This document shows, one piece after another, positions 38,816-48,172 of a stretch of 64,000 bases of DNA. The DNA is from Alkalihalobacillus trypoxylicola (GTDB lineage: Bacteria > Bacillota > Bacilli > Bacillales > Bacillaceae_D). The notes under the pieces are model-generated. The model worked only from the letters and a program-made list of their open reading frames with translations. It was not told the origin of the DNA and made no database searches. The translations under genes were made by a program, and so were the position numbers. How positions within the stretch are numbered: the first letter of the stretch is position 1; each line of letters opens with the position of its first letter. The stretch lies in NCBI RefSeq assembly GCF_001590785.1, contig NZ_LTAO01000001.1, positions 310,001 to 374,000 of the forward strand, read 5' to 3'.

Positions 38816-39730
38816 TTAGTTACTCGCTTCATGAGTTAGGCATTTTTCATAAATACCTTGTTTCTTTAAAGCAGCAATTAACGTTTCACCCATAACAGAA
38901 GGCGTCTCAGCTACACTCACACCGCAGCTCTCAAGCGTTTTAATCTTTTCAGCAGCCGTACCCTTACCACCGGAGATAATCGCTCCAGCATGGCCCATAC
39001 GCTTCCCTGGAGGTGCAGTTTGACCACCAATGAAACCAACCACTGGCTTCTTCATATTTTCTTTAATCCACTCTGCCGCCTCTTCTTCTGCTGTACCGCC
39101 AATTTCACCAATCATGATGACAGCATAAGTGTCCGGATCTTCATTAAATAGATTTAATACATCTATGAAGTTTGTTCCGTTCACAGGGTCTCCACCGATC
39201 CCAACTGCACTTGATTGACCAATACCGGCCGTTGATAATTGGTGAACCGCTTCATATGTTAATGTACCAGAACGCGAAACGACTCCTACATGACCTTTTT
39301 TATGGATATATCCAGGCATAATTCCAATTTTACATTCTTCTGGAGTAATAACACCAGGGCAGTTTGGTCCAATTAAACGTGTCTTCTTACCTTCCATATA
39401 ACGCTTAACTTTGACCATATCAATGACTGGAATTCCTTCTGTAATACAAATAGCTAAATCAATTTCAGCATCTACGGCTTCCATAATTGAATCAGCTGCA
39501 AACGCTGGCGGTACATAGATAACCGTTGCATTTGCTCCAGTTTTAGCCACAGCTTCCGATACTGTGTTAAATACAGGAACTCCTTCAACCTCCGTACCAC
39601 CTTTACCAGGCGTCACACCACCAACGATATTTGTACCATACTCAAGAGCTTGCTGTGTATGGAAAAGACCTGTTTTTCCTGTAATCCCTTGAACGATTAC
39701 TTTTGTATCTTTGTTAATAAGGATACTCAT
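38816..39730 (-). CDS. sucD: succinyl-CoA ligase alpha subunit
   Basis: 304-residue alpha subunit of the citric-acid-cycle enzyme that interconverts succinyl-CoA and succinate with ADP phosphorylation. CoA-binding Rossmann start ([20 protein letters not shown]), [10 protein letters not shown], and the phospho-His loop [16 protein letters not shown]. Follows sucC by 17 bp and ends at a strong terminator. Confidence 0.97.
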   Translation of the reverse strand: MSILINKDTKVIVQGITGKTGLFHTQQALEYGTNIVGGVTPGKGGTEVEGVPVFNTVSEAVAKTGANATVIYVPPAFAADSIMEAVDAEIDLAICITEGIPVIDMVKVKRYMEGKKTRLIGPNCPGVITPEECKIGIMPGYIHKKGHVGVVSRSGTLTYEAVHQLSTAGIGQSSAVGIGGDPVNGTNFIDVLNLFNEDPDTYAVIMIGEIGGTAEEEAAEWIKENMKKPVVGFIGGQTAPPGKRMGHAGAIISGGKGTAAEKIKTLESCGVSVAETPSVMGETLIAALKKQGIYEKCLTHEASN

Positions 39731-39747
39731 TTGTTTGTCCCGCCTTT

Positions 39748-40908
39748 CTATTTCACTAGAGATACGATTTTTTGTGCACCATCTGCCATTGAATCTGCAG
39801 CCGTAATATTTAAGCCTGATTCACTTAAAATTTTCTTACCTAATTCGACATTCGTTCCTTCAAGGCGCACAACTAAAGGAATCTCTAATCCTACTTGCTT
39901 AGTTGCTTCAACGACACCTTCAGCAATAATGTCACATTTCATAATTCCACCGAAGATATTAACAAAAATACCTTTTACCTGATCATCAGATAAGATAATT
40001 TTGAACGCTTCTGTAACTTTTTCAGCCGTTGCACCGCCCCCAACATCAAGGAAGTTAGCAGGGTCACCATTATAATGTTTAATAATGTCCATCGTTGCCA
40101 TCGCAAGTCCAGCACCATTTACCATACAACCGATATTACCATCTAATGCAATATAGCTTAAATCGTATTTAGACGCTTCAATTTCTTTTTCATCTTCTTC
40201 CTCTAAATCACGGAAATTAAGAACATCCTTTTGACGATATAGAGCATTGGAATCAAAGTTAAATTTCGCATCAAGAGCCATCACTTTTCCGTCACCAGTT
40301 GTCACTAATGGGTTAATTTCAGCGATAGATGCATCTTTTTCTACAAACACTTGATACAATCCCATCATAAATTTAACCGCTTGACCGATTAGCTCTTTTT
40401 GAATATTAATATTAAAGGCAATTCTTCTAGCTTGGAACCCTTGTAGACCTACTGCAGGGTCAATAATCTCTTTAAAGATTTTTTCTGGAGTTGCTTCAGC
40501 AACCTCTTCAATTTCTGTACCGCCTTCTTCTGACGCCATTAAAACGATTCTAGAAGTGGCACGATCTAAAACTAGACCAATATAATACTCTTTTTGAATA
40601 TCGCAGCCTTCTTCAACAAGTAAGCGCTTTACTTCCTTGCCTTCTGATCCAGTTTGATGAGTGACAAGAGTTTTCCCTAAAATCTCATCAGCATATGTAC
40701 GGACTTCATCTAAATTTTTGGCGACCTTTACTCCGCCAGCCTTTCCACGTCCACCAGCATGAATTTGTGCTTTTACTACACAAATCTCAGTACCTAAATT
40801 CTTGGCAGCTTCTACTGCTTCGTCTACAGAAAATGCCACTTTACCATTTGGAACTGCTACTCCATATTGACGTAGGAGCTCTTTTCCTTGATATTCATGG
40901 ATATTCAT
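39748..40908 (-). CDS. sucC: succinyl-CoA ligase beta subunit
   Basis: 386-residue ATP-grasp subunit partnering Suc[21 protein letters not shown] opening, [16 protein letters not shown] nucleotide-binding loop, AEINPLV, and [13 protein letters not shown] near the C-terminus are diagnostic. First gene of the sucCD operon; a strong ribosome site (GGAGG) precedes it. The 269-bp upstream spacer is very AT rich with several TAAAAT boxes, so its promoter could not be chosen. Confidence 0.97.
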   Translation of the reverse strand: MNIHEYQGKELLRQYGVAVPNGKVAFSVDEAVEAAKNLGTEICVVKAQIHAGGRGKAGGVKVAKNLDEVRTYADEILGKTLVTHQTGSEGKEVKRLLVEEGCDIQKEYYIGLVLDRATSRIVLMASEEGGTEIEEVAEATPEKIFKEIIDPAVGLQGFQARRIAFNINIQKELIGQAVKFMMGLYQVFVEKDASIAEINPLVTTGDGKVMALDAKFNFDSNALYRQKDVLNFRDLEEEDEKEIEASKYDLSYIALDGNIGCMVNGAGLAMATMDIIKHYNGDPANFLDVGGGATAEKVTEAFKIILSDDQVKGIFVNIFGGIMKCDIIAEGVVEATKQVGLEIPLVVRLEGTNVELGKKILSESGLNITAADSMADGAQKIVSLVK

Positions 40909-41177
40909 TCTCTCCAGCCTCCTATCGGTAACTTAATTGTTTCCATTCACTCAAATTTTTGAATGATTTAGAACCATATTTATTTTAGCATTAATTTAAA
41001 AAATTTGGGAGGATTTTATTTCATTGAATCGACAAATTCTCCTTTTTTTTGATGAATGCCTCTCTCCATATATTTTTTTGTACCTACAAAAGAGTGATTT
41101 GTATTAGTGATTTTCATATAAATTTTATCATATATTCATATTTTTTCGTTTTGCCTTACAATCGTTGGTATTCACTT

Positions 41178-41561
41178 TTAGCCATTATTTTCTTGTTTTT
41201 TATCGTTATCTACATCCTTTAACTGATCATAATAAGGCTTTAATTCATCCCTCACAGAACTTTTGTGCAGAGAAGTTCCAGAACGATATGCCGTTCTAGC
41301 TATAATAAAAACCGCAATAGGAACTGTAATCACAATAAAGGCAATCCCAAGTAAAACCTTACCTAAAAAAAGCTGGTGATGATATAGAAAGTAAAGAAAT
41401 GTTGAAAGCAATATAAGGATGGATGCTGTCACCGAGCTTTTACCTGTTGAATGAAGCCGTGAATAAACATCAGGTAATCGAATAATTCCAATACTAGCTA
41501 TTACGCTAAAGGCACCTCCTAAAATCACCAAAATGATGATTAGCCATTCAATCGCGCTCAA
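41178..41561 (-). CDS. mrpG: Mrp antiporter subunit MrpG
   Basis: About 127-residue small subunit of the multi-component Na+/H+ antiporter, with three membrane helices and the family motif FSVIASIGIIRLPDVYSRLHSTGKSS. The start is TTG at 41561 (first residues M-SAIEWLIIIL) with GAAAGGAG 6-7 nt upstream; it lies inside the 3' end of mrpF, an overlap of 14 bp. The charged C-terminus faces the cytoplasm. Last gene of mrpABCDEFG. Confidence 0.93.
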   Translation of the reverse strand: MSAIEWLIIILVILGGAFSVIASIGIIRLPDVYSRLHSTGKSSVTASILILLSTFLYFLYHHQLFLGKVLLGIAFIVITVPIAVFIIARTAYRSGTSLHKSSVRDELKPYYDQLKDVDNDKKQENNG

Positions 41562-41829
41562 ATAAATCTCTCCTTTCAATAAATAAAGCAATCGATACAG
41601 AGCTTACAAATGCAATAATAGCTACGACAATAATGACATCCGTATAGGCATGGGTATCCTGCACCATCATGAGCATGCCAATAAAACTAATTAATAATAG
41701 ACCGACGGTATCTAACGCCACAATTCGATCAGAAATAGTGGGACCAATAAAGGCACGAATGCTACTTAATAAAATCGATATTGTCACCACTACTAAAACA
41801 ATTGTCAAAATGGTATCAAACATTGTCAC
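41548..41829 (-). CDS. mrpF: Mrp antiporter subunit MrpF
   Basis: 93-residue membrane subunit with three helices and the family motif GPTISDRIVALDTVG. The start is probably GTG at 41829 (GGAGGTGACTC before it), with ATG at 41823 as an alternative. Overlaps mrpE by 14 bp at the start. In B. subtilis MrpF also supports bile-salt efflux; the transport unit requires all seven subunits. Confidence 0.92.
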   Translation of the reverse strand: MTMFDTILTIVLVVVTISILLSSIRAFIGPTISDRIVALDTVGLLLISFIGMLMMVQDTHAYTDVIIVVAIIAFVSSVSIALFIERRDLFERD

Positions 41830-42301
41830 GAGTCACCTCCAAAATTCGTTTCTCAAATGTTTCAAGAATAAAACGAATTTGCTTTTCACGATCTTCGGCT
41901 TCTAAAAAGTGAACAAAAAGCGTATCTCCTTCACTCGAAAATTCCATTGAAAGAGAGCCAGGTGTGAGAGTTAAGACTGCCGCTAACAATGTTTTTTCAG
42001 TTTCTGTTTTTAACTTTGTTGGAATCGCAATAATTCCTGGACTAATTTTAATTTTCGGGCTTAAAACAATTTTTGCCACATGTAAATTAGCAGATATAAG
42101 CTCCCTAAAGAAAACAAGGATAAAAATAACCGTCGCCCAAGCTCTTCCTAAATAAAAACGTTCTCCTTTTAAGCTTATAAAGAAATAGACGACACCAACA
42201 CTAATCAAATAGCCAATTACGATATCTATGAGTGTCAAGCTGTTTTGAAAGAGGACCCAGGTCACTGTAATGACAACCGTCATAAAAATTTGAAATAACA
42301 T
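41816..42301 (-). CDS. mrpE: Mrp antiporter subunit MrpE
   Basis: 161 residues with two or three N-terminal membrane helices and a cytoplasmic domain containing IAIPTKLKTETEKTLLAAVLTLTPG, typical of MrpE/MnhE. It follows mrpD by 5 bp. Reported to be needed for complex assembly and activity. Confidence 0.93.
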   Translation of the reverse strand: MLFQIFMTVVITVTWVLFQNSLTLIDIVIGYLISVGVVYFFISLKGERFYLGRAWATVIFILVFFRELISANLHVAKIVLSPKIKISPGIIAIPTKLKTETEKTLLAAVLTLTPGSLSMEFSSEGDTLFVHFLEAEDREKQIRFILETFEKRILEVTRDNV

Positions 42302-42306
42302 CGTAT

Positions 42307-43791
42307 CTACTCCCCTAATACCGCATCAATATATAAAGATGGGTTTAATAATTCATTGGCAATCACTAAAGAATAGGTGTAGACAGGTTCAGCAAATAAA
42401 CCCATTAAGCAAGTGATGACTAATAATGGAGCAATTGGAGTAATTACTTTTCCTATTGAATACTCCTGCTGTTTGTTCGTTTGCTTTTCTGGTCCCCAGA
42501 AAACATTTAAGAATATTTTAATCATCGAAAACAATGTTAAAATCCCTACAAATAATCCTAAAAATCCAATAAAAAAGCTACCTTCTGTAAAAGCGGCTAA
42601 AATTAATGGGTATTTCCCAAAAAAACCACTTAAAGGAGGAATTCCAGCTATTGATAGACCCATTACGAAAAAGGACCATCCAAGGAAAGGATGTGACTTT
42701 AAAAGTCCTCCCATTTTACTTAAATCTGTCGTACCTGTTACTTTCTCCGTTGCTCCGGCATATAAAATGAGTCCCGTTTTTACGATCATATTGTGAGCAA
42801 TGAAGAAAATAGCTCCAGCTAATGCAGTTGCTGTAAATAGACCTAATCCCATCAGCATATATCCAATTTGACTAATTATATGAAAAGCTAAGATTTTCTT
42901 GAAGTCAAATTGGGCGACCGCACCTAAAACACCAAGTAACATCGTAAAGCCAGCTAAAATAAGCATTAAGCTTTGATGAGTAAAATCTTGTTCGTGAATG
43001 AAAATTAATGAAAATACTCGAATAATCGCATAAACACCGACCTTTGTAAGTAATCCTCCAAACAAGGCGGTAACGGCTGCTGGTGGTCCATAATACGATT
43101 GTGGTAACCAAAAATAAAGTGGAAATATCGCCCCTTTTATCGCAAAAGCGATAAAAAACAAAATAGAAACGACGAGGATTGGACCTGTTTGTTCTAATTC
43201 TGTTACTCGTTGCGCTAAATGAGCCATATTAACTGTGCCAGTAATAGTATAAATAAAAGCAATCGCTGTTAATAAAAGCATAGAAGAAAAAACATTGATC
43301 ACCGCATACTTAAACGTTTCTCGAAGCTGAAACTTCGAGCCCCCTATGACCATCAAGGCATAAGAGGATAGTAACATCACTTCAAAAAAGACAAATAAAT
43401 TAAACAAATCACCTGTCAAAAAAGAGCCATTTACACCTGTTATTAAGAAAAAATAAAAGGAATAAAAATAAAACTTTTCTCTTTCAATATGCATAGTAGG
43501 GAAAGAAAACCATAAACAAACGAAACCAATTATACTAGATAAAACCACCATAAAAGTGGCAAGCGTGTCTCCGACAAAGACAATGCCAAATGGAGCTTGC
43601 CAGCCACCTATAGCTATGGAAATCGTTCCATTTAGATAAACAGTCACCGCTAAATAGATTGATACAATAAGCTGCACAAGCATCGCTAAGGTACTAACGA
43701 TTCGTTGAAGGATAGGTTTTCTAACCAATATGATTAAGAGAGCTCCTACAAAAAAAGGAATAATAACAGGAAGCATGATTAAGTTATTCAT
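42307..43791 (-). CDS. mrpD: Mrp antiporter subunit MrpD
   Basis: About 494-residue proton-translocating subunit, homologous to the NuoM/NuoN family of complex I, with about 14 membrane helices. The motifs FEVMLLSSYALMVIGG, PLYFWLPQSYYGPPAAVTALFG and GLLTKVGVYAIIRVF carry the conserved Glu, Pro and Lys residues. ATG at 43791 is chosen (GAGAGGTGAT upstream); it overlaps the mrpC stop. Confidence 0.94.
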   Translation of the reverse strand: MNNLIMLPVIIPFFVGALLIILVRKPILQRIVSTLAMLVQLIVSIYLAVTVYLNGTISIAIGGWQAPFGIVFVGDTLATFMVVLSSIIGFVCLWFSFPTMHIEREKFYFYSFYFFLITGVNGSFLTGDLFNLFVFFEVMLLSSYALMVIGGSKFQLRETFKYAVINVFSSMLLLTAIAFIYTITGTVNMAHLAQRVTELEQTGPILVVSILFFIAFAIKGAIFPLYFWLPQSYYGPPAAVTALFGGLLTKVGVYAIIRVFSLIFIHEQDFTHQSLMLILAGFTMLLGVLGAVAQFDFKKILAFHIISQIGYMLMGLGLFTATALAGAIFFIAHNMIVKTGLILYAGATEKVTGTTDLSKMGGLLKSHPFLGWSFFVMGLSIAGIPPLSGFFGKYPLILAAFTEGSFFIGFLGLFVGILTLFSMIKIFLNVFWGPEKQTNKQQEYSIGKVITPIAPLLVITCLMGLFAEPVYTYSLVIANELLNPSLYIDAVLGE

Positions 43792-44122
43792 CCTGATCAC
43801 CTCTCAATCCTTCAACATCCTCCGTACGATGCTCTTCATAATTTCGATAAGCTAAAATAATTAAAAAGGCCGTAATTCCGAAGCTAATGACAATCGCAGT
43901 TAAAACCAACGCTTGCGGAAGGGGATCAGTGGCATGGTCTCCACTCATCTGTACTAAAGGTGGAACACCCTCACGTAAACCAGCCATGGTAAAAAATAAT
44001 AAGTGTACACCATGGGCGATTAAAATAAGACCGATCGTAACCTTTATTAAGCTTCTAGTTAATAAAAAATAAGTTCCTACTGAGAATAAAACGGAAATAG
44101 CTATTAGCATCATCCATTCCAT
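43784..44122 (-). CDS. mrpC: Mrp antiporter subunit MrpC
   Basis: 112-residue NuoK-like subunit with three membrane helices; GTYFLLTRSLIKVTIGLILI and HGVHLLFFTMAG are family features, as is the DPLPQALVLTAIVI stretch. Start overlaps the mrpB stop by one base and its end overlaps mrpD. Confidence 0.94.
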   Translation of the reverse strand: MEWMMLIAISVLFSVGTYFLLTRSLIKVTIGLILIAHGVHLLFFTMAGLREGVPPLVQMSGDHATDPLPQALVLTAIVISFGITAFLIILAYRNYEEHRTEDVEGLRGDQDE

Positions 44123-44556
44123 TATTCAGCATCCTCCACTATTGTCACAGTCGCCGCCATTGCCATACCAACCACTCCTATATAAATTCCTAAATCAAAG
44201 GGAACTGCTGTTGTAAGTTCCACTTCTCCCAAAAACGGGATTTGAAAATAATCAAAGTATTGAGTAAAAAATTCATCACCAAAAAATACTCCTACCATCC
44301 CCATTCCAAGAGATAATAGTAATCCAATGCTTATTAAAATCGGATAGGTCACTTTCATTAACGCTTTTCCTTTACCTCTACCAAAAAATAAATAAACAAG
44401 CATTAGTGAAAGTCCACCCATGAGTCCTCCTATGAAACCTCCACCTGGTTTATTATGACCTGCAAAAAAAAGATAAATAGAGTAAGCAAATAAGATGTAA
44501 ATGACAACCGTTAGCAAAACTCTATACATTACATCGTGAGAGCGTGAAAACTTCAA
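44122..44556 (-). CDS. mrpB: Mrp antiporter subunit MrpB
   Basis: 144-residue membrane subunit with four helices and the motif GHNKPGGGFIGGLMGGLSL. Located between mrpA and mrpC; ATG overlaps the mrpA stop by 4 bp. Confidence 0.94.
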   Translation of the reverse strand: MKFSRSHDVMYRVLLTVVIYILFAYSIYLFFAGHNKPGGGFIGGLMGGLSLMLVYLFFGRGKGKALMKVTYPILISIGLLLSLGMGMVGVFFGDEFFTQYFDYFQIPFLGEVELTTAVPFDLGIYIGVVGMAMAATVTIVEDAE

Positions 44557-46961
44557 ACATCCTCCCCCCTTCCAAGTCGATGTCGAACCAACGTAATAAT
44601 GGCTAAGCCTACTATTCCTAATACAAGAACTTCTAATAACGTATCAAGAGCGCGAAAATCTACTAAAATCACATTGACTATATTTGTTCCTCCACCGAGT
44701 TCATAAGCATTTTCTATATAAAAATCTGAAACTGGATCAAAATCTACTTCATTTCCAAATGAAAAAGCACTAGCTCCTATTAAAAACACTCCAAGTCCTA
44801 CACTAATAGAAATTAATAGATTGATTCCCTTTTTTCTCTTTGAACGAAACTCTGGTTTAAACGCGGGCAAGTAACGAAAGGTTAATAAAAGTAACATAAT
44901 CGTGACTGTTTCCACTAATAATTGAGTTAAAGCTAAATCTTGTGCACTAAATATGGCAAAAATCAAAGAAATCGAAAGCCCTACTAACCCTAAAACAATG
45001 ATTAACGTTATTCTATTTTTCATGAAAGGTATAGCCAAAGTACTAATAATTAATATAAGAAGAATCCCAATAACATAGGGTGGAACATAAGACGCTTCAC
45101 TTAATTGAAGCGAGACAGAATTAAATCGATAAAACGTATACCCGACAACACCTATTATAAAAAGAAGCATAAATACCATATAGTCTCTTAGACTTCCTGT
45201 CATTTGTAGATTCGTTATCCACTTAGAACTAACATCTAAGCCTTCGATACTTCGGTCAAATAACGTATGCAAAGGTTCTCTTTCTTTCTTAAAAAAAGAA
45301 TATTTATTTTGAAAGAATGGTAATTTTCTATAAAGAAAGAATCCTAAAATAATTACAGCTAATGACATCATTAACTCTAAATTAATTCCATGCCACAAAC
45401 TCAACTTCGTTTGGATTTGCTCTAGGTTGAGCTCAGGTAAAATACTTAAAACGGTTGGCTCCACAATAGAGCTCATCCACAAATTCGGAAAAATCCCCAA
45501 TATTAATACAAGTGCTGCTAAGATGATCGGGCTGATTAGCATACCTATTGGAGCCTCATGAACCTTTTTATCGTATTGAGAGGCGTCGAAATCCCCTGTA
45601 AACGTTCTAAAAAAAATAATACTACAATATAAAAAAGTACCTACACTTGCTACCCAGCCAACAAAAGGAATCATAAATTCTAAACCACTATGAATGCCCA
45701 TTTCACCAATTGAAAGTAAATTTGTAAAGAACATCTCCTTGCTTATAAAACCGTTAAATGGTGGAATTCCAGCCATTGCTGCTAAGCCTATAATAGACAG
45801 TGTACAGCTGACTGGCATTAGAGCCATAAGACCACCTAATTTCTTTATACTTCTTGTTCCCGTCTCATGATCAATAATTCCAACAACCATAAACAAACTA
45901 CCTTTAAAAGTTGCATGGTTAATTAAATGAATGATTGCCGTTAAAATAGCCGCTGCGTAAATCTCCTTACTTTCCATAGAAGTAACTAAAAAGGTTTTCG
46001 AACCAATTCCTAATAATACAACGATTAGTCCAAGCTGACTGATCGTCGAGTAAGCTAATATGGCTTTTAAATCGGTTTGTCTAATAGCCGAAATAGCGCC
46101 CCACAAAAGAGTTAATAAACCAATACTTAATAAGAGCCATGACCAACTCTCCGTTAATCCGAACAAAGGGGTTAAACGAGCCATTAGGTAAATTCCTGCC
46201 TTCACCATCGTCGCAGAATGGAGATATGCACTAACAGGAGTGGGAGCTTCCATAGCATCGGGTAACCAAATATGAAATGGAAATTGAGCCGATTTGGTGA
46301 ATGCGCCTAATAATACAAGGAGCATAGCTGGAATAAACAGAGGGCTACTCATCAATGTCTCAGACTGATTAATTAAAGCCTGAATACTGAATGTCTGCGC
46401 CTCGATATATAGAAGAAGAAACCCGGCCATCATACTAAATCCACCAAAAACGGTAATGAGTAATGACTTTCTAGCTCCATAAGTGGATTTTTCCCGATGA
46501 AACCAAAATCCAATTAATAAAGCAGAGGCTAAAGTGGTTAATTCCCAAAACACATAAAGAATCATTAAATGATCTGAAGTGACAATTCCAAGCATCGCCC
46601 CCATAAATAGGAGGAGGTAAACATAAAAATTATGTAGCTTTTCCTTTCGTTTATCTAAGTAAAAAATTGAATATAAAATAACTAGCGCACCCATACCTGT
46701 TATTAATAAAGCAAACAACAGACCAAGGCCATCTAGGTACGCTGAAAAATTCAAATCAAGAGATGGTACCCATTCTACTTGGTGAGAAATAGATTTTCCT
46801 GTTCGAATTTCTGATACGAACTGGAAAAAGTAAAGAAACAGAATGAGTGGAGTTGCTAATACATACCAACCAATATGCACATTCCTCATTAAATATCGAA
46901 TAAAGGGTATGGTTATAGCAATTAAAAAAGGGCTGAGAATAGCCAAATGAAGAATGGACAT
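44553..46961 (-). CDS. mrpA: Mrp antiporter subunit MrpA
   Basis: 802-residue large subunit, a NuoL/ND5-like proton channel fused to a C-terminal NuoJ-like region. Helices appear throughout; LYVFWELTTLASALLIGFW carries the conserved Glu, and HIWLPDAMEAPTPVSAYLH and SATMVKAGIYLMARLTP are family signatures. Essential for Na+ resistance and pH homeostasis at high pH. AAGGAAGG precedes the ATG. First gene of the operon, with a SigB-like promoter candidate about 110 bp upstream. Confidence 0.96.
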   Translation of the reverse strand: MSILHLAILSPFLIAITIPFIRYLMRNVHIGWYVLATPLILFLYFFQFVSEIRTGKSISHQVEWVPSLDLNFSAYLDGLGLLFALLITGMGALVILYSIFYLDKRKEKLHNFYVYLLLFMGAMLGIVTSDHLMILYVFWELTTLASALLIGFWFHREKSTYGARKSLLITVFGGFSMMAGFLLLYIEAQTFSIQALINQSETLMSSPLFIPAMLLVLLGAFTKSAQFPFHIWLPDAMEAPTPVSAYLHSATMVKAGIYLMARLTPLFGLTESWSWLLLSIGLLTLLWGAISAIRQTDLKAILAYSTISQLGLIVVLLGIGSKTFLVTSMESKEIYAAAILTAIIHLINHATFKGSLFMVVGIIDHETGTRSIKKLGGLMALMPVSCTLSIIGLAAMAGIPPFNGFISKEMFFTNLLSIGEMGIHSGLEFMIPFVGWVASVGTFLYCSIIFFRTFTGDFDASQYDKKVHEAPIGMLISPIILAALVLILGIFPNLWMSSIVEPTVLSILPELNLEQIQTKLSLWHGINLELMMSLAVIILGFFLYRKLPFFQNKYSFFKKEREPLHTLFDRSIEGLDVSSKWITNLQMTGSLRDYMVFMLLFIIGVVGYTFYRFNSVSLQLSEASYVPPYVIGILLILIISTLAIPFMKNRITLIIVLGLVGLSISLIFAIFSAQDLALTQLLVETVTIMLLLLTFRYLPAFKPEFRSKRKKGINLLISISVGLGVFLIGASAFSFGNEVDFDPVSDFYIENAYELGGGTNIVNVILVDFRALDTLLEVLVLGIVGLAIITLVRHRLGRGEDV

Positions 46962-47067
46962 GTTAACCTTCCTTTCTAATGGTGTTTTTCTTCCCCTTAA
47001 ATTTGAAATGTAAGGAATGGTTTTAGAGGTTCTCTTAACGAAAATAGTTCCACAAACTATAACTAAA

Positions 47068-47093
47068 ATTCCCGTAACCCTATCAAATTAAAC
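47068..47093 (-). promoter_or_regulatory. SigB-like promoter candidate upstream of mrpA
   Basis: Minus strand GTTTAA (47088-47093), 14-bp spacer, GGGAAT (47068-47073): close to the general-stress consensus GTTTAA-N12-15-GGGTAT with one mismatch. A SigA-like TTGATA with weak downstream boxes overlaps it, so the sigma factor is uncertain. Confidence 0.4.
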
Positions 47094-47168
47094 TACTTTC
47101 CTCGTACGAATTACATATTTTAATATCCAAAAGTAAAAACGTATGAATAAAAAACACCACAGATTGAG

Positions 47169-47366
47169 ATGAACAGCAGCTGTTCGCCCGCCCAAGACAC
47201 TTCGCGTTTGGTTGGTTGGGAGATGCCGAATGAACTTTTTTTAAAAATAGATTTCGGCATGGTCACTACTTCCCACTGGAGTCTCCGTACCTTGCGTCCG
47301 TTAGCTTACGTCTTTCTTAGGAAATAAAAAAAACCTCCTTTTTTCACAGTAAGGAGGGTCCATTAT
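47169..47366. repeat. terminator-bearing repeat, family C, copy 2
   Basis: Shares CAGCTGTTCGC, the block around ATTTCGGCATGGTCACT and the terminator hairpin with copy 1 at 38559-38810. Also has an ATGCCGAA / TTCGGCAT inverted repeat. Its right end lies only about 15 bp from the first of two family R repeats. Confidence 0.55.
47322..47358 (-). terminator. Rho-independent terminator downstream of ylqH
   Basis: CCTCCTT / AAGGAGG stem, followed on the minus strand by eight T. It would stop transcripts leaving ylqG-ylqH before they reach mrpA. Confidence 0.75.
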
Positions 47367-47379
47367 TCATATCTTATAT

Positions 47380-47551
47380 AATGAAAACCAAGCGGTTAGG
47401 TTTTTATTTTCACTTTAGGTAGATGCTTTCCCAAGGGCTTGTCTTCAGCTAACTCTGACTACGCAGAGCTTCGTCAGAGTGGATCTTCAGACTGCGCTGT
47501 TCCTTTGGGAGTCACTACCTTCCGTTACAATCAACAAGTGAATTCACAAAC
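47380..47551. repeat. intergenic repeat, family R, copy 2 (right end missing)
   Basis: Nearly identical to copies 1 and 3 from the left terminal repeat through the central stem and the CGTTACAATCAACAAGTGAA segment, then stops; copy 3 begins 12 bp later in the same orientation, giving a tandem period of about 183 bp. Confidence 0.8.
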
Positions 47552-47562
47552 AGATGATCTTT

Positions 47563-47772
47563 AATAAAAACCGAACGGTTAGGTTTTTGATTTTCACTTT
47601 AGGTAGATGCTTTCCCAAGGGCTTGTCCTCAGCTAACTCTGACTACGCAGAGCTTCGTCAGAGTGGATCTTCACACTGCGCTGTTCCTTCGGGAGTCACT
47701 ACCTTCCGTTTCAATCAAGAAGTTGATTCAGAAACATTCAAGACCTTTTTATAATGAATGTTCGGTTTTATT
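47563..47772. repeat. intergenic repeat, family R, copy 3 (most complete)
   Basis: 210 bp bounded by near-perfect terminal inverted repeats: AATAAAAACCGAAC at the left and GTTCGGTTTTATT at the right. Inner arms AGGTAG..TCCCAA (47601-47618) against TTCGGGAGTCACTACCT (47688-47704), and a central stem ACTCTGAC (47636-47643) / GTCAGAGT (47657-47664). Non-coding. Confidence 0.82.
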
Positions 47773-47851
47773 CACTTATAGAGCCATTATGAAATTCACT
47801 TATTTAGCTTCTTTAATGAAATGACTAGTAAGCCTTTATACTGAAATCCTT

Positions 47852-48172
47852 TTATAGTAGAGGGCGTTTTGACCCCTCTTCATCTTTAGGTTGAGATTCA
47901 CCCGAATAAGTATCAAGCTGATAAATAAAGGCGAATATTTCAGCTACCAACTCATATAACTCCTCTGGAATTTGTTCATTTAATTCAAGTTGACTAAGCA
48001 AAGTAACAAGAGTCGGATCTTCTTGTATAGGAATATTCGCTTTTTTGGCTTCTGCAATTATTTCTTCTGCAACCAAATTTCTGCCCTTTGCTTTAACCGT
48101 TGGCGCTTGATCAATCCCTTTTGTATACTTTAAAGCAACCGCTTTTTTTACAGAGTCATCATGCTTACTCAT
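47852..48172 (-). CDS. ylqH: FlhB C-terminal-domain-like protein YlqH
   Basis: 106-residue soluble protein resembling the cytosolic end of FlhB (DDSVKKAVALKYTKGIDQAP, LVAEEIIAEAKKANIPI, IPEELYELVAEIFAFIYQL). It lacks the NPTH autocleavage motif of the true FlhB at 11939-13039. The start ATG at 48172 overlaps the ylqG stop (ATGA) and follows AAGGAG; a 12-residue upstream extension is rejected. Known in Bacillus as YlqH/FhlX-type; its function is not settled, though in other bacteria such proteins affect export switching. Confidence 0.85.
   Translation of the reverse strand: MSKHDDSVKKAVALKYTKGIDQAPTVKAKGRNLVAEEIIAEAKKANIPIQEDPTLVTLLSQLELNEQIPEELYELVAEIFAFIYQLDTYSGESQPKDEEGSKRPLL

Larger units (their letters stand above)
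46962..47851. other. 890-bp mrpA-ylqH region without genes
   Basis: Holds the mrp promoter region (47068-47093), one family C repeat with a terminator (47169-47366), two tandem family R repeats (47380-47551, 47563-47772) and an 80-bp AT-rich stretch after the ylqH stop. A plus-strand ORF at 47554-47754 merely reads through the repeat. Confidence 0.75.

Noticed and set aside
47554-47754. 66-codon plus-strand ORF in the mrpA-ylqH gap
   Set aside because: It is a reading of repeat copy 3; the equivalent frame is not kept in copies 1 and 2.
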